Assembly (NCBI GenBank): GCA_949879835.1 | Contig: CATLBU010000004.1 | Coordinates: forward strand, 1-22,952 | Reading direction: 5' to 3' | DNA: 22,952 nucleotides | From: an uncultured Bacilli bacterium | GTDB lineage: Bacteria > Bacillota_I > Bacilli_A > RF39 > UBA660 | In this document: in pieces, positions 1-7,123 of the stretch | Position numbering within the stretch: position 1 is the first letter of the stretch | Layout: every line of letters starts with the position of its first letter | Program-made: the position numbers and the translations under genes | Notes under the pieces: generated by a model | What the model was told of the DNA's origin: nothing | What the model saw: the letters and a program-made list of their open reading frames with translations, nothing else | Databases searched by the model: none

Positions 1-25
1 ATAAACTTTTAAAAGAGGTGTAAAG

Positions 26-538
26 ATGAGTTTAGAAGATAAAGAAGAATATTATAATATTATTTATGAAATATTAGCTAATGACGAATTTCAAAAAAGA
101 AAAGAATATAAACATCATGGAGATATTTCTGTTTATGAACATTCATTGGCTGTTTCAAAATATGCCTATATTATTGCAAAAAAATTAGGATATGATTATA
201 AGAGTGCTGCAATAGGTGGATTATTACACGATTTTTATGATCAACCTTGGCAAGATAATCAAGAAAAAAAAACGTTCTTTCAACAACATGGATTTATACA
301 TGCAAAGCAGGCATTAAATAATAGTAAGAAAATTTTTCCAGAATTAATGAATAAGAGAATCAAAAATATAATTGAAAGACATATGTTTCCATTAAATAAA
401 ATCCCTCCTAAATATATAGAAAGTTGGATTGTTAATTTATGTGATAAATATGTATCTTTAGAAGTAATAAAAGAACCAAAAAAGATTCCTCTACTTTTTG
501 GCTTTAAGAAAGGAATATCAGAATGGAAGATACAATAG
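26..538 (+). CDS. HD-domain phosphohydrolase (putative)
   Basis: A 170-residue soluble protein of the HD superfamily of metal-dependent phosphohydrolases; the substrate is unknown. The metal-binding pattern is visible in order: His39 (YEHS), the His68-Asp69 doublet (LLHDF), His88 and His92 (QQHGFIHA), His119 (ERHMF) and a late Asp140 (LCDKY). This is the complete set expected for a one-domain HD enzyme. There is no signal peptide or membrane segment. The ATG is preceded by AGAGGTG at a normal distance. The gene overlaps mnmE by 16 bp, so the two are probably co-transcribed and translationally coupled; the promoter lies before the window. A nucleotide or dinucleotide phosphatase role is possible but is only inference from the fold. 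The HD call is firm, the specificity is not. Confidence 0.8.
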   Translation: MSLEDKEEYYNIIYEILANDEFQKRKEYKHHGDISVYEHSLAVSKYAYIIAKKLGYDYKSAAIGGLLHDFYDQPWQDNQEKKTFFQQHGFIHAKQALNNSKKIFPELMNKRIKNIIERHMFPLNKIPPKYIESWIVNLCDKYVSLEVIKEPKKIPLLFGFKKGISEWKIQ

Positions 539-1869
539 CAGCAATATCAACGGCTCAAGGAGTTGGAGCTATTTCTATCATTCGAATAAGCGGAAAAGAT
601 AGTATAAATATTGTTAATAAAATAGTTAAAAAGAAAAATTTAAACCAAGTGAATACTCATACAATAAATTATAATCATATAATAGAAAATAATGAAATTA
701 TTGATGAAGTATTAATTTCTATTATGAAAGCGCCAAAAACATTTACAACAGAAAATGTAGTTGAAATCAATTGTCATGGAGGAATTGCGACAACAAATAA
801 GATATTAGAATTATTAGTATTAAATGGCTGCCGCTTAGCAGAACCAGGTGAGTTTACAAAACGGGCATTTTTAAATGGAAGAATTGACTTATTGAAAGCA
901 GAAAGCATTATGGATTTGATAGAAGCTAAAACAGAAAATTCAATGAAATTATCTGTGTCTCAATTAAAAGGATCAACTTCTAAATTAATCCAAAATTTAC
1001 GAAACAAAATTATTAAGATTTTAGCAAATATAGCTGTGAATATTGATTATCCAGAATATGAAGATATAGAAGAGTTAACAATATCAGATTTAAAAATAAA
1101 AATACAAGAAATATCTTTAGAAATTAATAAGATATTAAAAGATAGTAAGAATAGCAAAATTATCAAAGAAGGTATAGATGTTGCTATTATTGGAAAACCA
1201 AATGTTGGAAAGAGTAGTCTATTAAATAAATTGCTAGAAGAAGAAAAGGCAATTGTTACGGATATAGAAGGAACAACTCGTGATATAGTAGAAGGAAAAT
1301 TAAATTTAAATGGTTTTATATTAAATATTATTGATACCGCAGGAATTAGAGACACAACTGATACAGTGGAAAAAATAGGAGTAGAAAAGAGTCTTCAATT
1401 AATAGAAAAGACAGATTTAATATTATTTCTACTTGATAATCATACTGATTTAAACGAAGATGAAAAAATTATTTTAGAAAAAATTAGGAATAAAAATCAC
1501 ATTATTATTATTAATAAAATGGATTTAGATTCAAAAATAAAGATTCAAGATGAAAATATAATACGAATGAGTATTATTAATAATGTTGGAATTTCCGATT
1601 TAAAAGAAAAAATTAATCAATTATTTCAATTTGATCAAATAGAACAACAAGATATGACATATTTAACAAACGCAAGAAGTATCGCACTATTAAAACAAGC
1701 AAATGAAAAAATATCGGAAATTCAATCAAATATTAATCAAAATATACCTATTAGTATTTTAGAAATTGATTTAAGAGAAGTATGGGAAATACTGGGAAAT
1801 ATTATTGGGGAGTTTTATCAAGAAGAATTAATTGACCAATTATTCTCTCAATTTTGCTTAGGAAAATGA
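523..1869 (+). CDS. mnmE: tRNA modification GTPase MnmE
   Basis: MnmE (TrmE), 448 residues, which together with MnmG installs the (carboxymethyl)aminomethyl group on U34 of the tRNA wobble position. The order is canonical: an N-terminal tetrahydrofolate-binding domain beginning DTIAAISTAQGVGAISIIR (about 1-118), a helical domain, and an inserted G domain. The G domain has G1 GKPNVGKSS (224-232), G3 DTAG (271-274) and G4 NKMD (331-334). The last residues are FCLGK, the conserved C-terminal motif with the functional Cys. The length equals the family norm. The start lies inside the preceding HD gene, with AAGAAAGGA just upstream. The stop codon is TGA, which shows that TGA is not read as Trp here. 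mnmG follows after a convergent small gene and has its own promoter. Confidence 0.98.
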   Translation: MEDTIAAISTAQGVGAISIIRISGKDSINIVNKIVKKKNLNQVNTHTINYNHIIENNEIIDEVLISIMKAPKTFTTENVVEINCHGGIATTNKILELLVLNGCRLAEPGEFTKRAFLNGRIDLLKAESIMDLIEAKTENSMKLSVSQLKGSTSKLIQNLRNKIIKILANIAVNIDYPEYEDIEELTISDLKIKIQEISLEINKILKDSKNSKIIKEGIDVAIIGKPNVGKSSLLNKLLEEEKAIVTDIEGTTRDIVEGKLNLNGFILNIIDTAGIRDTTDTVEKIGVEKSLQLIEKTDLILFLLDNHTDLNEDEKIILEKIRNKNHIIIINKMDLDSKIKIQDENIIRMSIINNVGISDLKEKINQLFQFDQIEQQDMTYLTNARSIALLKQANEKISEIQSNINQNIPISILEIDLREVWEILGNIIGEFYQEELIDQLFSQFCLGK

Positions 1870-2159
1870 TTTTTTCTTTTTTTAAATTGATATATTTTTG
1901 TATCCAATTTATATTTATCTTTTTCAATTTCTACAAATTTTTGTTTTTTCTCTTGATAAAGCATTTGATTTTTTAAACTTAATTGATCAAAATCATAAGC
2001 CATATAAGTAAATATCTCCTCCATTTTATTCTTTAAAATAATAGGAAGGGTAGAGATTTTATAAAACTCTTCTTCTTGTTCTATTAAATAATTAGGTCTT
2101 TCATCAGGAATAACATATTGAATATCTTTTAAAAATATAACGTTAATTTCTTTATTTAT
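1848..2159 (-). CDS. Small conserved-looking protein with apparent ATA start
   Basis: An open frame of 103 codons on the minus strand, convergent with mnmE and overlapping its 3' end by 22 bp. I do not recognise the family. The product is mixed and charged: an N-terminal part with INVIFLKDI and VIPDERPNY, then an acidic stretch (EQEEEF), a middle helix, and a very basic Lys-rich tail (KKRKNHFPKQN). Composition and codon use look like a real protein. No ATG, GTG or TTG is in frame near the 5' end: the codon before the frame is TGA. The first sensible codon is ATA at 2159-2157, 9 nt after a good AAGGAG (2174-2169). An ATG at 2166 is in another frame and stops after four codons. The first in-frame ATG is codon 46 (2024), with no matching Shine-Dalgarno. 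Either ATA initiates, or one base is wrong or mutated. It fills the mnmE-mnmG gap. Confidence 0.6.
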   Translation of the reverse strand: MNKEINVIFLKDIQYVIPDERPNYLIEQEEEFYKISTLPIILKNKMEEIFTYMAYDFDQLSLKNQMLYQEKKQKFVEIEKDKYKLDTKIYQFKKRKNHFPKQN

Positions 2160-2168
2160 AGTTCATCA

Positions 2169-2174
2169 CTCCTT
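2169..2174 (-). promoter_or_regulatory. Shine-Dalgarno AAGGAG that points to an ATA start
   Basis: On the minus strand AAGGAG is followed after 9 nt by ATA (2159-2157), the first codon of the open frame. The overlapping GTG (2169-2167) and ATG (2166-2164) lie too close to it and lead to a stop after a few codons. Confidence 0.55.
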
Positions 2175-2218
2175 CTATTTTAATATATGAGAAGATAGAT
2201 CAAAAAATGAAATGAATA

Positions 2219-2247
2219 TTGTTTTATATATGAATAAATAGTATAAT
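2219..2247 (+). promoter_or_regulatory. Sigma-A promoter of mnmG
   Basis: TTGTTT at 2219-2224, a 17-nt spacer, and a perfect TATAAT at 2242-2247. Transcription would start near 2254, leaving a short leader with the AAAGGA site at about 2260-2265. Confidence 0.75.
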
Positions 2248-2275
2248 ATAAAGGATTTAAAAGGATGTGTTATTG

Positions 2276-4165
2276 ATGAAATATGAAGTTATTGTAGTAG
2301 GTGGAGGGCATGCTGGATGTGAAGCTAGCCTCGCTACAGCACGATTAGGACATAAAACTTTATTATTAACAGGAAATATTAAAAATATAGCGGATATGCC
2401 CTGCAATCCATCAATAGGAGGAAGTGCGAAAGGAATTGTTGTTCGTGAAATTGATGCTCTAGGTGGAGAAATGGGAAAAAATGCTGATAAATCTTTATTA
2501 CAAATAAAAATGCTAAATCAAAAAAAAGGCCCAGCAATTCAATCTTTGCGTGCCCAAGCTGATAAAATAACATATCCACAAAACATGTTGAAAACTTTGA
2601 ATGAAACCAAAAATTTAGAAATTGAAGAATCTTTAGTAGAAAATTTAATTATTGAAAATAATAAGATTCAAGGAGTTATTTTAGAAGATAATAAGAGAAT
2701 TTATTCTAAAGCTGTCATTTTAACAACAGGAACTTATTTAAAATCAGATATTTTAGTAGGAGATACTAGAAGAAGAGAAGGTCCACATGGTGAAAGACCA
2801 AGTAATCATTTAAGTGATAATTTAAAAAAATTAGGGTTCAAAATTAAAAGATTAAAGACAGGAACACCACCAAGAATTAAAAAGGATACAATTGATTTTA
2901 ATAAAATAAAAGAAGAAAATGGTGATTTGGAACCTTTAACTTTTAATTTTGATTTTCCACCAATCTATAAAGTAGAGAATCAAGTTCCTTGTCATTTAAT
3001 TTATACAAATCATCAAACACATCAAATTATAAAAGATAATTTATCAAAGTCTAGTATGTATGGGGGATTAGATGATATAGAAGGAGTTGGACCAAGATAT
3101 TGTCCATCTATTGAAGATAAAATTGTAAGATTTAAAGAAAAAGAGAGACACCAATTATTTTTAGAACCAGAAAGTATGTATTATGACGATATATATTTAC
3201 AAGGATTTTCTACTAGTATGCCATATGATATTCAAGAACAAATGGTCCATAGTTTAATAGGATTAGAAAAAGCAGAAATATTAAAATATGCCTATGCTAT
3301 TGAATATGATGCTATTTATCCAAATCAATTAAAGCAAACTTTAGAAACAAAGATGATAGAAAATTTATATACAGCTGGACAAATTAATGGAACCAGTGGA
3401 TATGAAGAAGCAGCTTGTCAAGGTTTAATGGCGGGAATCAATGTATCGTTAAAATTAAGAGGAAAAAAACCATTAATTTTAAAAAGGAATGAAGCATACA
3501 TTGGTGTATTAATAGATGATTTAATCACAAAAGGAATTAGAGATCCATATAGATTATTAACATCTAGAGCAGAATATAGACTTTTACTAAGACATGATAA
3601 TGCAGATTTACGTCTTCGAAAATATGGCTATCAAGTAGGATTAATCAACAAGGATCAATATTCTAAACTTCAAAAGAAAGAAAGAAATATTGAAAAATTA
3701 ATCAATCTATTAAAAATAACAAAAATAACTCCTAAAAAGGAAATTAATGAATATTTAGAAAAGAATAATAGTACTTCTATTAAAGATGGAATTAGTTTGC
3801 ACCAATTATTAAAAAGACCAGAGTTAACTTTGAAGCAACTATCAAAATTTATAGAACTAGATACATATACAAAAGAAGAACAAGAACAAGCAGAAATTCA
3901 AATAAAGTATGAAGGATATATCAACAAAGCCAATCGTGAAGCAGAAAAAATGAATCAATTAGAAAATAAATTAATACCTGATGATATTAATTATGACTAT
4001 ATTAAAAATATAGCAAGTGAAGCACGTCAAAAATTGAAAGAAGTCCATCCAACTTCTTTAGGACAAGCCAAGAGAATTAGTGGAGTAAACCCAGCAGATA
4101 TATCTATTTTAATGATTTATTTAAAAAAGGAGTATTATAATGACCGAACAAGAATTTCTAATTGA
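2276..4165 (+). CDS. mnmG: tRNA uridine-5-carboxymethylaminomethyl modification enzyme MnmG
   Basis: MnmG (GidA), the FAD-dependent partner of MnmE in wobble-U34 modification. With the ATG at 2276 the protein is 629 residues, the same length as typical bacterial MnmG. The FAD motif VVGGGHAGCEA is at the N-terminus. Further family signatures follow: MPCNPSIGGSAKG, GTGTYL-type TTGTYLKSD, HGERPS, RYCPSIEDKI and GTSGYEEAACQG, with conserved cysteines in MPCNP and RYCPS. A GTG nine bases upstream would add MLL, but the AAAGGAT site is spaced correctly only for 2276. The gene has its own sigma-A promoter. Its last 26 bp overlap rsmG, whose ribosome binding site AAGGAG lies inside mnmG, so translation is probably coupled. 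No abnormality is seen. Confidence 0.98.
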   Translation: MKYEVIVVGGGHAGCEASLATARLGHKTLLLTGNIKNIADMPCNPSIGGSAKGIVVREIDALGGEMGKNADKSLLQIKMLNQKKGPAIQSLRAQADKITYPQNMLKTLNETKNLEIEESLVENLIIENNKIQGVILEDNKRIYSKAVILTTGTYLKSDILVGDTRRREGPHGERPSNHLSDNLKKLGFKIKRLKTGTPPRIKKDTIDFNKIKEENGDLEPLTFNFDFPPIYKVENQVPCHLIYTNHQTHQIIKDNLSKSSMYGGLDDIEGVGPRYCPSIEDKIVRFKEKERHQLFLEPESMYYDDIYLQGFSTSMPYDIQEQMVHSLIGLEKAEILKYAYAIEYDAIYPNQLKQTLETKMIENLYTAGQINGTSGYEEAACQGLMAGINVSLKLRGKKPLILKRNEAYIGVLIDDLITKGIRDPYRLLTSRAEYRLLLRHDNADLRLRKYGYQVGLINKDQYSKLQKKERNIEKLINLLKITKITPKKEINEYLEKNNSTSIKDGISLHQLLKRPELTLKQLSKFIELDTYTKEEQEQAEIQIKYEGYINKANREAEKMNQLENKLIPDDINYDYIKNIASEARQKLKEVHPTSLGQAKRISGVNPADISILMIYLKKEYYNDRTRISN

Positions 4166-4844
4166 ATTAGAAAAATTAAATATAAGATTAACAGAAACTC
4201 AAAAAGACCAATTGAATCAATATTTTGAATTATTAATTAATTGGAACCAGAAGATAAATTTAACTTCTATTGTCAAAAAAAATGAAGTATACTTAAAACA
4301 TTATTATGATAGTGCTACTATAGTAAAAATAATAGATTTAAATAAACCTTACTTTTTATGTGATATTGGTAGTGGTGCTGGTTTTCCAGGAATGATATTA
4401 AAAATATTATTTCCCAATTTAAAAATAACATTAGTAGATTCTTTAAAAAAACGTATTACTTTTTTACAAGAAGTAATTCATGAATTGAATTTAAAAGATA
4501 TACAAGCGGTTCATAGCAGAGCAGAGGAATATGCAAAGGAGCATATAGAAAAGTTTGATATAGTAACAGCTAGGGCAGTAGCACATTTAAATATCTTATT
4601 AGAATTGGCTATTCCAATGATAAAAAATCAAGGTTATTTTATTGCCATGAAAGCAAATGTAGAAGAAGAAGTACAAGAAAGTAAAAATGCATTAAAAATT
4701 TTAAATTCTAAAATTCATGATAAAATAGAATTCATATTACCAATTGAAAATAGTAAAAGAACATTGATTAAAATAGAAAAATTAAAAACATGTCCTGGGA
4801 AATATCCAAGGAAGTATAGTGACATTAAAAAAAATAGATTATAA
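4140..4844 (+). CDS. rsmG: 16S rRNA (guanine527-N7)-methyltransferase RsmG
   Basis: RsmG (GidB), 234 residues, methylates N7 of G527 in 16S rRNA using S-adenosylmethionine. The family N-terminus FELLINWNQKINLTSI is followed by the SAM-binding glycine motif DIGSGAGFPG (75-84). An acidic residue ends the next strand (TLVDS), and the later TARAVA and the KYPRK tail match the family. The start overlaps the end of mnmG and has AAGGAG upstream, consistent with an mnmG-rsmG operon. A short hairpin whose loop contains the TAA stop follows. Loss of this enzyme is known in other bacteria to give low-level streptomycin resistance; nothing here suggests inactivation. Confidence 0.97.
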   Translation: MTEQEFLIELEKLNIRLTETQKDQLNQYFELLINWNQKINLTSIVKKNEVYLKHYYDSATIVKIIDLNKPYFLCDIGSGAGFPGMILKILFPNLKITLVDSLKKRITFLQEVIHELNLKDIQAVHSRAEEYAKEHIEKFDIVTARAVAHLNILLELAIPMIKNQGYFIAMKANVEEEVQESKNALKILNSKIHDKIEFILPIENSKRTLIKIEKLKTCPGKYPRKYSDIKKNRL

Positions 4845-4854
4845 ATCTTTTTTT
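4828..4854 (+). terminator. Weak AT-rich terminator after rsmG
   Basis: A short stem AGAT/ATCT with the TAA stop inside its TATAA loop, flanked by an A-run on the left and seven T's on the right. It could act on both strands. The stem is short, so it may leak. Confidence 0.45.
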
Positions 4855-4872
4855 AGTTTTTTGAAAAAATAA

Positions 4873-4901
4873 TTGAATTATTTCCCAAACTATAGTATCA
4901 T
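4873..4901 (+). promoter_or_regulatory. Promoter of the noc/parB-like gene
   Basis: TTGAAT at 4873-4878, a 17-nt spacer, and TATCAT at 4896-4901. The predicted transcript starts near 4908. That excludes an upstream ATG at 4907 as the normal start and supports the ATG at 4931. The spacer contains TATTTCCC, a half of the Noc-binding consensus. Confidence 0.55.
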
Positions 4902-4930
4902 AGAAGATGAAGAATAAAGAGGTGGATTAT

Positions 4931-6769
4931 ATGAATATGGAAAAAGAGGTATTAACTCTTAATATAGAAGATATTTTACCAAATCGCTTTCAACCTAGAA
5001 TTAAATTTAAAGAAGAAAACATCAATGAATTAGCCGAGTCAATTAAAGAGCATGGAGTAATTCAACCAATCGTAGTGCGTAAAATAAGTGATAAATATGA
5101 AATTATAGCAGGAGAACGAAGATATAAAGCTAGTATTTTAGCAGGAAAAACAACAATCCCCGCAATTATTACGGATTTAGATGATAAAAATAGTGCAGAG
5201 GTTGCTTTAATTGAGAATGTCCAAAGGCAAAATTTAACACCAATTGAAGAAGCAATTTCTTATAAAAAAATATTAGATATGGGATATATCAGTCAAACAG
5301 ATCTAGCAGAAAAATTAGGAAAAACGCAATCAACGATTGCCAATAAATTACGTTTATTAAATTTAGAAGAAGAGGTACAAGAAGCTTTATTAAATGAAAA
5401 AATATCTGAACGACATGCAAGATCTTTATTAAAATTAAAAAAGAATCAACAGGTCGGAATGCTAAATCGAATAATTCATGAACGAATGACGGTAAGAAAA
5501 ACAGATGAAGCTATTCAAAAAATGTTAGAAGACGAGAATAATAGGCAAGAAACCTTAAATAATAATCCACAAAAAAATTCAATCTCTGAAAAAAATATTT
5601 CATCTCCTCCAAAAAAGGAACAAAAAGAACCAGAAATAGAAATATTAGATTTTGATATAGATGAAGATAAATCAAGTGATATAACGGAAGAAAAATTAGA
5701 GAAAACAATGGAACTTCCAATAATTAATATAGAAAAGGAACAAAGTAATATGAATAATAACGAATTTAATATACCAACATCTCCAATTATAGAGACAGAA
5801 AATAACAATATAAATAATAATTTAACAAATACAAATGTACAACCAACTCAAATGAATAATTCAATGGACATAAATTCAATTGTTGATAATCAATCAATAC
5901 CATCTTCTATGGCAAATCAACAAATGAATAACAATTTCAATAATTTTACTTCAATAGAACAACCAACAACTGTAGAGATTCCAGGATTTCAAGGATCTTT
6001 CTTAAATGAAAATAATAATCCACAACCACAACCATTGAATAGTCCACAATCTATACAACTGCCAATTGAAGAGAATTCATCAACAGAATCATCATCTGGG
6101 GGTAAATTTTTCAATATGTTTAATATGAATAATCAAGATACAGTAGATGATATAGAGAATCAACAAGTAAATATGAACTTTAATGAAAAACCAGCACCTT
6201 CTAATCCATTTGATTTACAGTTTAATAATAATACGAATATAGAAAACTCTGTAAATGAACAGAATAATTATTCTCAAACAGATAATAATAATGATTTTAT
6301 GAATTTTCAAAATTTAGCACCATCACAAGAAAGTGATATAAATACTAATTTCCAAAATAATTCTTCACAATCAGAGAAAATCAATTCAATCAATAACATG
6401 AATCCAATTAATAATTCAAATAATAATTCAGGAATGTCAAATGATCCATTTGAAAATAAGTTAAATCCATATAGTTTAAATGATGATCAACAATTCACTA
6501 ATATTAGTGATATATCAAATACTGTAAATAATAGTATTACAAATCAAGTTCCAATTTCACCAGTAACTTCTATTGAAAATAGTTTTATTAATCCAACCCC
6601 AGTATCCAATCAAAATATTCAACCACAAGAAAATGGTGATTTAAGAATGGTTATAAATACAATTAGAGATTGTGCTTCCAACATAGAAAAATATGGATTT
6701 CATATTGACGTAGAAGAATTGGATTTTGAAAATATGTATCAAGTAATTTTTAAAATTGACAAACAATAA
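4931..6769 (+). CDS. ParB/Noc-family DNA-binding protein with long Asn-rich linker
   Basis: A 612-residue ParB-family CTPase/DNA-binding protein in the usual position of noc (after rsmG). The N-terminal ParB domain (about 7-110) keeps the nucleotide-binding motifs GERRYKAS (61-68) and ENVQRQNLTPIEEA (95-108). A helix-turn-helix follows (about 118-170). It reads KTQSTIANKLRLL and ISERHARSLL, closer to Noc than to Spo0J/ParB: Gln133, Lys139 and Arg161 are Noc-type. Residues about 205-565 are low complexity, dominated by Asn, Gln, Ser and Pro with short DPF repeats. A folded tail (about 568-612, NTIRDCASNIEKYGFH) probably dimerises. Normal family members are about 280-300 residues. The N-terminal amphipathic helix of Bacillus Noc is absent and no parA is adjacent. 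AGAGGTGG supports this start; an ATG at 4907 lies at the transcription start. Nucleoid occlusion or segregation role is inferred. Confidence 0.85.
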   Translation: MNMEKEVLTLNIEDILPNRFQPRIKFKEENINELAESIKEHGVIQPIVVRKISDKYEIIAGERRYKASILAGKTTIPAIITDLDDKNSAEVALIENVQRQNLTPIEEAISYKKILDMGYISQTDLAEKLGKTQSTIANKLRLLNLEEEVQEALLNEKISERHARSLLKLKKNQQVGMLNRIIHERMTVRKTDEAIQKMLEDENNRQETLNNNPQKNSISEKNISSPPKKEQKEPEIEILDFDIDEDKSSDITEEKLEKTMELPIINIEKEQSNMNNNEFNIPTSPIIETENNNINNNLTNTNVQPTQMNNSMDINSIVDNQSIPSSMANQQMNNNFNNFTSIEQPTTVEIPGFQGSFLNENNNPQPQPLNSPQSIQLPIEENSSTESSSGGKFFNMFNMNNQDTVDDIENQQVNMNFNEKPAPSNPFDLQFNNNTNIENSVNEQNNYSQTDNNNDFMNFQNLAPSQESDINTNFQNNSSQSEKINSINNMNPINNSNNNSGMSNDPFENKLNPYSLNDDQQFTNISDISNTVNNSITNQVPISPVTSIENSFINPTPVSNQNIQPQENGDLRMVINTIRDCASNIEKYGFHIDVEELDFENMYQVIFKIDKQ

Positions 6770-6790
6770 CTGAATGATTTCAGTTTTTTT
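6768..6790 (+). terminator. Rho-independent terminator after noc/parB-like gene (copy 1 of a 23-bp repeat)
   Basis: Perfect 7-bp stem AACTGAA/TTCAGTT with a TGAT loop, running into T's to 6790. The first two bases of the stem are the last two of the TAA stop. The whole 23 bp recurs identically at 11551-11573. Confidence 0.85.
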
Positions 6791-6848
6791 ATAACTAAAT
6801 TGAAATGATATTCATATTTGTTTATTTTAATTCATTATCCAATAAAAA

Positions 6849-6890
6849 ATAACTATTTAAATCTATTTTGAAATTCATATAAATAGTTAT
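6849..6890. repeat. 11-bp perfect inverted repeat in surface-gene leader region
   Basis: Arms ATAACTATTTA (6849-6859) and TAAATAGTTAT (6880-6890) are exact reverse complements around a 20-nt loop. No T-run follows. It lies in the 354-bp gap (6770-7123), which also contains two more hairpins and a promoter but no convincing coding frame. Confidence 0.6.
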
Positions 6891-6945
6891 ATTATAATAA
6901 GAAAATTACATTATTATTTTGCTTAGCATAACATAATATATAGAT

Positions 6946-6966
6946 AAGATTTAGAAAATAAATCTT
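6946..6966. repeat. 8-bp hairpin upstream of the surface-protein gene
   Basis: Arms AAGATTTA (6946-6953) and TAAATCTT (6959-6966) with a GAAAA loop, followed by CTTTT. It might be a weak terminator, or part of a structured regulatory region. Confidence 0.5.
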
Positions 6967-6996
6967 CTTTTAAGTATGCAGAACTAAAAATGACAA

Positions 6997-7033
6997 TAAA
7001 AATGTAAATATGTATTATTAATTTACATTTTTA
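6997..7033. repeat. 13-bp perfect inverted repeat, possible bidirectional terminator or operator
   Basis: Arms TAAAAATGTAAAT (6997-7009) and ATTTACATTTTTA (7021-7033) match perfectly around an 11-nt loop. The T5 in the right arm and A5 in the left would allow weak termination in both directions. It ends 35 bp before the -35 box of the surface gene, so an operator role is also possible. Confidence 0.6.
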
Positions 7034-7067
7034 CTTGAAAAATTTTAGAAAAAGAGATAATATCATA

Positions 7068-7096
7068 TTGTAAAATACGCTTTAGTATAGTATAGT
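7068..7096 (+). promoter_or_regulatory. Promoter of the surface-protein gene
   Basis: TTGTAA at 7068-7073, a 17-nt spacer, and TATAGT at 7091-7096. TAGTATAG is tandemly repeated around the -10, so a shifted -10 is possible. A short leader with AAAAGGGGAG follows, then the ATG at 7124. Confidence 0.6.
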
Positions 7097-7123
7097 AACC
7101 ACTAAAAAAGGGGAGTATATTTT

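Noticed and set aside
1047..1355. Open frame of 102 codons on the minus strand
   Set aside because: It lies wholly inside the G domain of mnmE, has no ribosome binding site, and has the hydrophobic composition typical of an antisense shadow of an AT-rich gene.
1861..1869. Code-4 (TGA = Trp) mollicute genome
   Set aside because: mnmE ends exactly at its conserved C-terminal motif at TGA, lgt and walJ also end at TGA, and Trp codons are TGG.
5511..5808. Two overlapping minus-strand open frames
   Set aside because: Antisense to the low-complexity linker of the noc-like gene; repeated Ser/Phe/Leu content mirrors the Asn/Glu/Lys codons on the other strand.
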